The translations under genes and the position numbers were made by a program. Of a stretch of DNA of 64,000 nucleotides, positions 11,301 to 23,300 are shown piece by piece. Within the stretch, counting starts at the first letter, position 1; each line of letters begins with the position of its first letter. The notes below the pieces were generated by a model. That model saw only the letters and a list, made by a program, of their open reading frames with translations, was not told where the DNA came from and made no database searches. Source of the DNA: Symbiodinium natans (taxonomy: Eukaryota; Sar; Dinophyceae; Suessiales; Symbiodiniaceae); the NCBI GenBank assembly GCA_905221605.1, contig CAJNDS010002729.1:72187-136186 (forward strand). Reading direction: 5' to 3'.

Positions 11301-14300
11301 AACCCTAAACCCTACACCCTAAACGCTACACCCCAAAGGTCCTGGGTTAAGGGTTTATGGGTTTAGCGGATTTAGGGCAAAGGGCGCCTTTGGGCGTTCC
11401 AGGTCGCTGTCGGGTTACGGGTTTGGGGTTTAGGGTTCAGGGTTTAGGGGTTTGGGGTCAGAGGGCATAGGGACCAGGGCTTCAGATCATGCGGGCCCAG
11501 GGCCGCAGGATTCCAAAAGGGCAGCACAGACCGAAACTCGACGTGACATGCTTGTAACCTCGCCCCCCCCCCCCCCCCCTCCCCCCCAAAAAAAAGCAAA
11601 AAGAACCACCACAACATAGGTCTAAGCCCTAAACCCTAAACCCTAAACCCTAAACCTTAAATCCTAAATCCTAAGCCCTAAACCCCAAACACACTTCAGC
11701 GCCCCACCTGTGACGCCTTGCGTTGCGGGGTGCGCGGGGTCCCTCAAGCATGCAACCCGGCCCTCCGGCCCCTTAGCCCCCAAAACCCCTATACCCCGAA
11801 GCGCTGAAACCCTAAGCCCCTAACCCTAAACCCTAAACCCTAAACCCTAAACCCTAAACCCTAAACCCTAAACCCTAAACCCTAAACCCTGAAACTCTAA
11901 ACCCCTAGGCCCCTAAGAACCCCCCCCCCCCCCAAGCCCCTGCAGCCGTTCGCTTTGACCGTCGGCTCCCAAGCCGAAATCGACTGGACGAAGCGCTTGG
12001 CCAGTGGCCGGAGAGGCCCGCTAAAGGCACGTGGGGCTTGTAACTCTAAACCCTAAACCCTAAACCCTAAACCCTAAACCCTAAACCCGGGCGCAGGAGG
12101 CCAGGCCCTACTCGGAGGTTCATGGGTACTTATAACCACAGTTACAAATCTACTTATAGCCTACTTAGGGGACTTAGGGGGCTTATAAGTAGAGTTATAG
12201 TTGCGGCTATAAGTACCCTGAACCTCCATGTATAGACTGAAGTCTCAAGCCCCACAAACCCCCCTATACGCCCTGAACCCTTCAACAACAACTCCCAACC
12301 CTAAATCTAAGTTCATCCCTAAACCCGAAGCCCTCCCGAAGCCCGAAAGGCTTTCAAGTTTTTGGGTCTTGGGGGCCGAGCTGAGGGTTTGGAGGTTTGT
12401 GTTGAGGGCTTAGGGCCTAAGGATGAGGGATTAGGGAGTACGGCGTAGAGTGAAGGGCATAGGGTGGAACCCTGAGAAACCTCAACCCTCAACCCTAAAC
12501 CCTCAATCCCCTCAAGCCCAAAACCCTAGCCCCTCAATTCCACCGCGCCTTTGTTGACTACATCTAAGGCTTATCTAAGGTTCCAAGTATAGACTCTTCA
12601 TGTGGGTTCCTTGTGTTTTATATCCCTTTTTTAATAAGGGCTCGGATCCCTGTAAACAAGAAGGGACCATACCAAGGGCCCCTGGCCCTAAACCCTAAAC
12701 CCTAAACCCTAAACCCTAAACCCTAAACCCTAAACCCTAAACCCTAAACCCTAAACCCTAAACCCTAAACCCTAAACCCAAAACCCAAAACCCTGAACCC
12801 TAAACCCTAAACCCTAAACCCTAAACCCTAAACCCTAAACCCAAATCCCAATGCCCAAAACTTTTTGAGACAGGTCATGGTCGGCTTCGGGACGATCCTC
12901 ACACTTCTGGCAGGCGCGCCCTCTTCAGGGGCCCCCAGCTATTGGGTTTAGGGTTTAGGGTTCCCCCCCCCCCCCCCCTTCCCCCAGAAAGCAATAAACT
13001 GATTTCGTTTGGGGGTTGATTGGTTTAGGGTTTAGGGTTTATAGGGTTTAGGGTCTAGGAAAGTTTTGGCAATTCAGTTTTCAGGTTTTTGGGGGTCTAT
13101 AGCGGTTTAGGGTGTGAGGGTGAACTGCTTTAGGATCAACACTGCGGGCTGACTGTTTTAAATTGCGCTAGATCCAAACCCAAGCCTTGTTGCCCAAACC
13201 TTGGGATGGTCCCCCTTATACTAGCAGTCCATAATGGGGATTATTAGAGCAGGGGGTGCTATAAGCCCTATATAAGGGCTGTTAGTATAAGGGGGAACAT
13301 CCCAACCGAAACCGTACACCCCAAAGCCAAAAACCCTACCCTAAACCCTAAACCCCCAAACCCCAAACCCCAAACCTCAAACCCCAAACCCCCAAACCCC
13401 AAACCCTAAACGCCCTAAACGCCCTAAACGCCCTAAACCCTAAACCCTCAACCCAGCTGCTGCCGCCACCTGGGAGTGTCGAGGCTTCCTGCCCGCAGCC
13501 GTGGCCGACGTGGCGACGGCGTGCAATGGCAGCGACGCCTGCGCCTGGGCAGATGTTTTTGGTTTAGGGTTTAGGCTTTAGGGTTTAGGGTTTAGGGGTT
13601 TAGGGGTTTAGGGGTTTAGGGGTTTTGGGGTTTCGGGGTTTAGGGGTTTAGGGGTTTCGGGGTTTAGGGGTTTAGGGGTTTTAGGGGTTTAGGGAAGTTT
13701 AGGGGTTTAGGGAAGTTTAGGGGTTTAGGGAAGTTTAGGGGTTTAGGGAAGTTTAGGGGTTTAGGGAAGTTTAGGGGTTTAGGGAAGTTTAGGGAAGTTT
13801 AGGGGTTTAGGGAAGTTTAGGGGTTTAGGGAAGTTTAGGGGTTTAGGGAAGTTTAGGGGTTTAGGGAAGTTTAGGGGTTTAGGGAAGTTTAGGGAAGTTT
13901 AGGGGTTTAGGGAAGTTTAGGGGTTTAGGGAAGTTTAGGGGTTTAGGGAAGTTTAGGGGTTTAGGGAAGTTTAGGGGTTTAGGGAAGTTTAGGGAAGTTT
14001 AGGGGTTTAGGGAAGTTTAGGGGTTTAGGGAAGTTTAGGGGTTTAGGGAAGTTTAGGGGTTTAGGGAAGTTTAGGGAAGTTTAGGGGTTTAGGGAAGTTT
14101 AGGGGTTTAGGGAAGTTTAGGGGTTTAGGGCAAGCTAAGCACACTAGACTTCGCAACCCTCCGCCCCAGCCCTAAACCTTACCCTAAACCCTAAACCCTA
14201 AACCCTAAACCCTAAACCCTAAACCCTAAACCCTAAACCCTAAACCCTAGATTCTAAACCCATTTCCAGGAATCTAAACCTTGTAGCCTTATCAAAGCAC

Positions 14301-17300
14301 TGCCATCCGAAGTCCTAAGCCCCATATTCTTCAGCCCGAACTCCAAGCCCTAAACTCTGCACCCTCCATCCTACCATCCCGAAAGCTCGACTCGACTTCC
14401 CTAAACCCTAAACCCTAAACCCTAAACCCTAAACCCTAAACCCTAAACCCTAAACCCTAAATCCTAAACCCTAAACCCTAAACCCTAAACCCCAGACTGC
14501 CATCTCTGTTCTTCGAAGTCTGCCAGGCATGAATGCGGACAACACGTCTCTCGGCCGAGGTTGAGGCTTCCTTGGTAGGGCTAAACTCTAAACCCTAAAC
14601 CCTAAACCCTGGACCTGCCGCCCTTCAGCTCTAAGCCCTTGAGTTCCGAAAGCGTTCGGAAGCCCCGAAACCCCTTTAGCCTTTAAACCCAGAAGCCCGG
14701 TTTAGGGTTTATCCAGGGTTTAGGGTTAGGGTTTAGGGTTAGAATCCTGAATCCTGAGCCCTGTGTTGCAGACCCCATCAAGCCCCAAGCTGGATCAAAA
14801 ACCCTATAAACCCTGTATCCTACCTAAACCCTAAACCCCCATATTGTTAACCCTAAGGTTTAGGGTTCAAGGGTTTAAGGTCTAGGGGGAAGGGTTTAGA
14901 CAACCCAAAGTTTCGAACCCTCAGCCTCCGAAAGACCTGAACTGGAAGCCCCTTAAGCCTTAGTTTAGGGTTGCGGGTTAAGGGTTTAGGGTTTAGGGTT
15001 TAGGGCTTAGGGCGCGGATGAGGCTGGAGTGCGAGCGAATGTACTCCGCGTGCGGGGACCAGATGATGGCGCCGGGGGGGGGGGTGGAGTAGGGTTTAGG
15101 GTTTAGGGTTTAGGGTTTGGGGTTTAGGGTTTAGGGTTTAGGGTTTAGGGTTTAGGGCCAAGTTTAGGGTTTCTTGTTTGGGAGGTTGAAAGTTTGGGGC
15201 TTGTAGGGCTTTAGGATTTTAGCGCTTTAGGGTTCAGGGATCTAAGGGTTGTTAGGGTTATTAGGGTTTAGGGCTTTCTGAGTTTTAGGTTGGGCTGTTT
15301 AGGGTCTCTAGAGCTTTTTCGGGTTTTGGGATTTAGGGTGTTTAGGACGTTTAGGGCGTGTGTTGTTTCTAGGCGTTGTGGGTTTCTAAACCCTAAGCCC
15401 TTAACCCTAAACGCTAAACCCTAAACCGCGTTTTAGGGTTGAGGCAGTTGAGGCTGTCCTTGTTCAGAAGACGGTGCTAGAGGCCGAGGGAAACTCAAAA
15501 CAAGCCCCGCCAGCCTAAATGAAAACAGGTACCCGGTTTTCTGGGATTATCCGCCAAAAATCCCCCAAACCCTAAACCCTAAACCCTAAACCCTAAACCC
15601 TAAACCCTAAACCCTAAACCCTAAACCCTAAACCCGAAACCCTAAACCCTAAACCCTAAACCCTAAACCCTAAACCCTAAACCCTAAACCCTAAACCCTA
15701 AACCCTAAACCGGCTTTTGCCTTGAGGGTCTGGGGTTTAGAGTTTAGGGTTGCCATCTGAGCGAATCTCTACTTCGTGGTCCCTTTCCGGGGTTCCTGTT
15801 GCCTTATATGAAGCAGGGTTTATATGACTGTTCTTGGTGAGTCTATTAAGGTTCCTTTTAAATATTGGTGAGTGTATATATTGGGTGTCCTTTTGGGGAT
15901 ACAAGAAACATAAACCCTACTTCAAATCGACCACTGATGTTGTGTGCTTGCTAACCGTGCTTTGTACAAATCTAAGCTGTTTCACCTTGATATGATTCAC
16001 GACCTCGAGTCCGCAGTACAAGAAACATAAACCCTACTTCGTATTCAGGGTACCAAAAAGGGACCACATGCAGAGCATTGCCTGAGAGGGGAAGACGAGC
16101 TTCCGACCTCTTCACCCCCCCCCCCCCCCCCCCCCCCCCCCAATTGTTACATCCCAGACCCTAAACCCTATCCCTAAACCCTATCCCTAAACCCTAAACC
16201 CTAAACCCTAAACCCTAAACCCTAAACCCTAAACCCTAAATCCTAAACCCTGAACCCTAAACCCTAAACCCTAAACGCCATGGTAGGTCATGGAGTCTTG
16301 CCCGCTGCAATTCGGATGCCCGACCTGCACCTGCGGTGAGGACATCCCCCGCCGAAACCATCGGCGTGGTTTGGGGCTTGTAGGGTTTAGGGTTTAATTA
16401 GGGTCTATAGGGAATAGGGTTTAGGGTTTACGGCCTTTAGGGTTTAGTGTTTAGCATTCCCCCACATTATAACTTATAAGCTCCCAAAGTCCTCTAAGTA
16501 GGTCATAAGTAGACTTATCATTGGGGGTTATAAGTACCTATGAACCTCCAAGTAGTGTTCAGGGTTTAGGGTTTAGAGGTGCGGGTTGTTCAGGGTTTAG
16601 GGCCGTGGTTGTCTAGGGCCTTGGTTTTCGGGTTTAATTAGGTGACGCAAGTGTCCCGAATGACCTAGTGAACGCCCCTAAGTGTGCTCCAAGTGCCCCC
16701 CCATGACCGTTCTGTTATGCTCCAAGCAACCCATGTGGCACACCCCAAGTGCTCCCGAGTATTCCATGTCCAAGTGACACAAGTGTCCCAAGTGCCAAGC
16801 GACCCCAACGTCCCAACCCCTGCGGCATACCCTTTGGAAGTGACCCAAGTGTTCCAAGTGTCCTAGGTGAGTGAATGAAACGTCCCAGTGGCTCCTGTAG
16901 CACGTCAGTAACTCAGAGAGCTAACCCTAAACCCCAAACCCTAAACCCTAATCCCTTTCTCAGCGGTTCAGAAGGGAAACGTGCAACATGGTCGGCTAGC
17001 CCGCTCCGAGAGGACCAACAACCAACCCACCAAGCTCCTGTAGCACGTCAGTAACTCAGAGAGCTAACCCTAAACCCCAAACCCTAAACCCTAATCCCTT
17101 TCTCAGCGGTTCAGAAGGGAAACGTGCAACATGGTCGGCTAGCCCGCTCCGAGAGGACCAACAACCAACCCACCAAGCCGATGCAGAGAAGACCCAAACA
17201 ATGTAGGGGTCGGAAAGATTAGGAATATTATTCCCTTATGGCCCTGTTATAATTATACCATAATCACCCCTAAAACCCTATTCTAGGGGTCGGAATAATC

Positions 17301-20300
17301 GGGAATATTATTCCCTCATGGCCCCGTTATACTTATACCATAATCACCCCCCCCCCCCCCCCCCACACCCTATGCTAATTTTTAAGGCCACTATATCAAA
17401 TCACCGGACAGGCACCCTAAGCAGCGGCGCTGTACAGAAGGTAGTCGAAGCGACACCACGGTCTACCGGGTTGCTACAAATTGCTTCAAGCACAAGCCCT
17501 AAACCCTAAACCCTAAACCCTAAACCCTAAACCCTAAACCCTAAACCCTAAACCCTAAACCCTAAACCCTAAACCCTAAACCCCAAACCCCAAACCCCAA
17601 ACCCCAAATCAACTCTAAACCTCAGACGTCCTTGAGATGGCAGGAGTGCACCATGATGAACTCGACTTCGATGGGCCACCTGCCAGTCATACTTTCTTTG
17701 GGTTTGGGGTTTAGGGTTTAGGGTTTAGGGTTCAGGGTTCAGGGCTTAGGGGAGTTTAGGGGTACCCTGGCCGCCCACCAAAAACGGAGGTTGAGGGCGG
17801 TTCGGCCATGAACAGTTTGAAGGCATGTTTTCCAGGTGACCCCCGAGCTACGGCATCAGCGCATCCTGAAGGGTACTTGGAGGTTCATGGGTACTTATAA
17901 CCCTTCATGACTATAAGTTTACTTACAACCTACTTAGAGGACTTAGGGGACTTAGCGGGCGGCCTGTAAGTACAGTTGTTTTTATTTGGGGTTATAAGTA
18001 CCTCGAACCTCCAAGTAGGGCTTAAACCCTGAGCCCTAGACCCTAAACCCTAAACCCCGAAACCCCGCAAACCTGGCATAAGACGGTGAGGGAGCTTTCG
18101 CCCAGAGAACCTCATTATACCCTAGACCCTAAACCACACACCCAAAACCCCCAAAACCCTAAGCCCTAAGCCTCACAACACTCAACCTGCTAGGTGTCGG
18201 GGTGATGGCCTTACGAGGTTTAGGAAGTTGGATGTTCGGGGGGGGTTAAGTTCTAAATCCTGAGGGGGCCTGGGGGGTTGTGAGGCAGTTGTGCCGTGCA
18301 AGGGATGCGGCCCTGCCCACAGGCGCCCGGAAACTAAACCCTAAACCCTAAACCCTAAACCCTAAACCCTAAACCCTAAACCCTAAACCCTAAACCCTAA
18401 ACCCTAAACCCCTAAACTCCCACCCAGGCCTGCTTAGGCCGTACCCACCCTTTTCAGGGTGCCTGGACCCAGCACTACACCCGACAGCGATTAACACCAT
18501 CGCTTGGAGTTACTATGCAAGCCTAAAGAGTTGTGTTGAGCGTGAGCTGCACCTCCAGTGCCGGTGCAGTACCCCGCCTGGGGTACCCCGCCCCCTTCTC
18601 CGATTCTCAAGTATTATTAAGAAACCCTAAACCTGACGACCTGTTCTGGCGGTACCGAAAGTGGCTTCTGCACGTCGCCCCTTGGGCCCCCCTCCGGAGC
18701 CCCCTGGTGCCGGGCCCCTGGCGGAGCGTGTTCAGGGACCAGAGGGGCCGCAAGGCAGGTCCCCGCTGGCCCCCCGCTGGTTCCTGGCCCATCCTGTCAC
18801 CCCCTCCTGGCCCTCAATGGCGCCTTTGGCCCCCCGCCTGGCTTCCGCCCCCCCCCCCCCCCGCAGGTTCCCTGGCCCGGAAGGCCCCCCTCCTACCCTC
18901 ACCCACTAGTGAACCGCGTGTTTTTTGGTTGGCCTGCATAGCCCCTCTGGATTCTGGCGCCAATTCCTGCCCCCTCCACTTCACCCATAGCCACGGCAAC
19001 CTCCTACCCAGCCGATCAAAGGATGGGGGTGGGAAGTGGGAATTTAGGGCGTTAGCCCGAAACCCTTAAAGGAGAAAAGTTGGGTGGATGCCTGCGTAAG
19101 CAGGGGGTGGGAAAAATAAAACAACCCAACCTTTCTGGTTGTGGTGGCTCAACTTCAATATACGCCGCCGCGACATATGCCGCCCCCTCACACCCCCTGG
19201 GTGTGTTGGGGCGCCATCTCCGCATGACATCTACTGCCGGCAAAAACCCTAAACCCTAAACCCTACAGACTCCTCCTCAAGGACCTAAAGAGTGTCGAGC
19301 CCCAGACCCTTTGTGGGTGTAGGGTTTCGATATTATGGGAGGTTTACAATAATTATAGCGGTCCTTATTATAAAGGGACTCTACTATTATGGGGTCTATA
19401 GGGGGCCTCTTACTATCGCAAAATCTCAGATTTCGGCTTTGGAAACCCTAAACCCTAAAATTCCCTAAAACGCACGCACGTGGCGATGTCTTTGAGGCCT
19501 CCAGGCCAAAATCCTAGCGCAACTCTACAGGAACAAGAACCCTCTACCCCCAAAGCCTGAGGCGTGCGTTTCCATAACATTTTTGTAGCATCCCAAAGCT
19601 GCAACGCTGCACAAAAGCGCTGCAGTTTATAGGCCCGCTGTCGCCACTGTGCGACCCTGGTCGGATGCGCCAGGGGTGGCGGGTGAACATGATCGAGAGA
19701 GAAGAAGAGAAAAGCTGAGATGCTGCTGGCAGCGTTTTTTCTGTGGCATATGCCTCTGTTTTCGGGAGCTGCATGGTTGCCTTCTGCACGCCCCAGACGT
19801 CCAGTACTTGGTAGTCGGGTTAAGTCGGCCCGCCTTGTGTAAAGTCACCCCGCGGCGGCGTGACCTTGGGGATTCCGAAATACAGCGCCTGTCCTTAGTC
19901 GTATCGCTTTTGCTTGGATCCTTGCAGTCACTGGGGCGGAGTGTCCAGGGAGGGTCGCATCAGCTCCTTTGTAATCCATGGCAGTACTTGGTGTTTGCAG
20001 TTGTTGGTGGAGTCATTGATTGCTTGATTTTTGCTCAACATACAGCGTCCACATTGGTTGCAGTTTCGGGACAGGTGAGTGAATGCAGTCACCGATGCCG
20101 TTCTTCCGGCATGAGAGGCTCTTTTACAGCGCTTTATTGGGGAAGAAGCAAACTGGAATGACCTGCGGCGCTTGGATTTCCTTTCCCTGACCCCGACCTC
20201 GCGCGGACCTCGCGCAACCTCGCGCGGGCCTCGCGCAGGGCGCTGTTTACGCCTGGGGGTCTTCGCAGATTTTGCACATCGAACCGGGCACCTCCAAAAC

Positions 20301-23300
20301 CTAGCGTGCACTTGCAGTTCCCAGTAGTTTTCCTCTGGTTTCCAACCTGTTTCGATTCAGTTTTCGAGGACAGCTTCGCACCACACGCCGATTTTGCACA
20401 TCGAACCGTGCACCTCAAAACCTACGCTCGAATCAGTGACCGTTCTGACTCATGTATTGTCGAAGAGTAATCGACGAATATAAAGTCCGACTGGGGCTCA
20501 AATTCGCCGCGCAGGGCAGAAGGAGAGTGGGCCTTGAGACATCTCTACGGCTCTACGGCTCTACGCTTCCGTCTTACGTTCGAGGAGCGGGTAAGCTCTG
20601 TGCAATGGAGCTACGCGAAGTGAGGAAGCTGTAGTACAGTTTCCTTTCTTTTGAATTGCAAATGCATCAATTAGCTCAATGCAGTCGTAGTGAACAGTGC
20701 AGTGTATATAGTGTAGTTCAGGCGACGGCTGCGGCCCTGCCCACAGGCGCCCGGAAACTAAACCCTAAACCCTAAACCCTAAACCCTAAACCCTAAACCC
20801 TAAACCCTAAACCCTGAACCCTGAACCCTGAACCCTAAACCCTAAACCCTAAACCCTAAACCCTAAACCCCAAACCCCTAAACCCTAAACCCTAAACCCT
20901 AAACCCTAAACTCTTTTTGCGAATGCGAAAGCAACCCTGAACTCCTCCAGCACTCCCGCCCAAGTCCTTGCAACACCTTTACAAAACCTAAGTTACGTTC
21001 TTTGGCGTCGGTTTAGGGTTTAGTTAGTGTTCATGGTTCAGGGTTTTGGGTCTTGTCTTTGGGACCCTGGCTGACGATTGGGGGTCCATCGCTGAGGGAT
21101 TTAAACCCTACACCCAAAACCCAAAACCCAAAACCCAAAACCCTAAACCCTAAACCCCAAACCCTACACCCTCCACCCTACACCCTACACCCTACACCCT
21201 GCACCCTAAACCCTAAACCCTAGACCCTCAACCCTAAACCCTAAACTCCTGTGCCAGCAGAGGCCAGTGCGGCGAAGATGGCATCACCTGCGGACAGCGG
21301 CACGACATGGATTTGAGTAGGGTTTGGAGTTTAGGCTTCAGGGTTAGGGGTGTGGGGTTTAGAGCCTAGGAAACCCCAAACCCTAAATCGTTAGGCCCTT
21401 CTCAGGGCCTCTCTCATAGTGTATCTAGGACACTTTCCCAGGCCTCTGGGCCAACTCCGAAACCGGTATCCAACCCTTCAACCCTTTAACCTTAGGGCTT
21501 AGGCTACAGGGGCTCCAAAACCCTAATCCATGGGGTATCGCCTGCGCTGGGTGGCTTTGGGTGTGCAGGGTTTGGGTTGTTGGGGTGCAAGGCTGTAGTC
21601 TGGTTTGGTACTTGGACTTAAACTTAGGATGGTCCCCCTTAAATTAAACTAACATAAACTAACATAAACCTGACAGTCCTTAATTTGGGACTATACTAGG
21701 GGGTGCTAGAATCCCTATTAAAGGACTGCTAGCATCAGAGGGAACATCTCAAGCTAGAGCCCTCAACCCTCACGCCTAAACCCCATACCCTCTCCATACT
21801 CCACCCAGCACACCACAGTCTAGCCCAAGACTGGGTCAGCCCGAAGGCAAGCCCTAAACCCTAAGCCCTAAACCCTAAACCCTAAACCCTAAACCCTAAG
21901 CCCTAAACCCTAAACCCTAAACCCTAAACCCTAAACCTTTTTTGCGTCGAGAGGCTCCACTAGAGGTGAGGAGCAGCCACCCCCCAACAACAAAGCCAAG
22001 CCCAGCCACGTGTCAGGCACATGAGCCCTCGACTCTCCCCTAAACCCCTAAACTCCTAAACCCCGCAACCCCTAAACCCCTAAGCCCTAAACCCCTAAGT
22101 CCCGAAACCCCTATACCCCAAAACCCCAAAACCCCAAAACCCTAACCCCAAAAAGTTTGAAGCCCGAATCCGCACGTCACCCCTGAGCCCCTCCAACCCT
22201 AAACCCTAAACCCTAAACCCTAAACCCTAAACCCTAAACCCTAAACCCTAAACCCTAAACCCTAAACCCTAAACCCTAAACCCTACCCTAAACCCTAAAC
22301 CCTAAACCCTAAACCCGCCCGCCACCCCACTCTCTTGTCTTTTGGGGTAGGCGGGCGCTGGTCGAGCGCTCAGTGAGACCCTGCGAGGGAGCCCCAGGCG
22401 GGCGACCGAGCTGGCCTCCAGGCAGGCTTACCAGGCAGGCACAGGCCGAGACAGTGTATTGTATTATATCACCCTAAACCCCAAGGTGTCCGCGCACATT
22501 CCTGGCTCCTGCATTGGGAGGCCCCCTGGGAAGGCCCCTGGAGACCCCTGGGTCCCCAACCCCCGTCCGCTGGGCTGAGGGGACCAGGGGCCGTTTTGTT
22601 GGGGCAGGCAGGGCTCTGGCCCAAAAACTCCCTTTTGCCCTGGCCCTGGCCCTGGCCCTGGCCCTGGCCCTGGCCCTGGCCCTGGCCCTGGCCCTGGCCC
22701 TGGCCCTGGCCCTCTGGCCTGCCCTGGCCCTGGCCTGGCCCTGGGCCTGGCCCTGGCCTGCCCTCCTGGCCATGGCCCTGGCCCTGCTGGCCCTGGCCCC
22801 CTGCCCTGGCCCCCTGGCTTCTGGCCCTGGCCCTGCCCTGACCCTGGCCCTGGCCCTGGCCTGCCCTGGCCCTGGCCAGGGCCCCTGGCCCTGGCCCTGG
22901 CCCTGGCCCTGGCCCTGGCCCTGGCCCTGGCCCTGGCCCTGGCCCTGGCCCTGGCCCTGGCCCTGGCCCTGGCCCTGGCCCTGGCCCTGGCCCTGGCCCT
23001 GGCCCTGGCCCTGGCCCTGGCCCTGGCCCTGGCCCTGGCCCTGGCCCTGGCCCTGGCCCTGGCCCTGGCCCTGGCCCTGGCCCTGGCCCTGGCCCTGGCC
23101 TGTTCGAGTCATCTTACCCCCTTGCGCCAAGCCAAGCTGTCCGCGCACCGGTGCTCTGGTCCTGGCCCTGGCCTCTGGCCTGTTCGAGTCATCTTACCCC
23201 CTTGCGCCAAGCCAAGCTGTCCGCGCACCAATTTGTGTCTTGTTTCGGCGCTCTCCCTCTCTGGCTTTAGCACCCCCTTCACGCCAAGCCAAGCTATCCG

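Noticed and set aside
15000-15080. Coding-like 70-bp piece
   Set aside because: Open in several frames on both strands, TTTAGGG on both sides, no acceptor/donor pair that fits.
19649-20161. 170-codon frame as a protein gene
   Set aside because: No motif recognised, overlapping open frames on the other strand, no splice or array context; kept only as part of a unique block.
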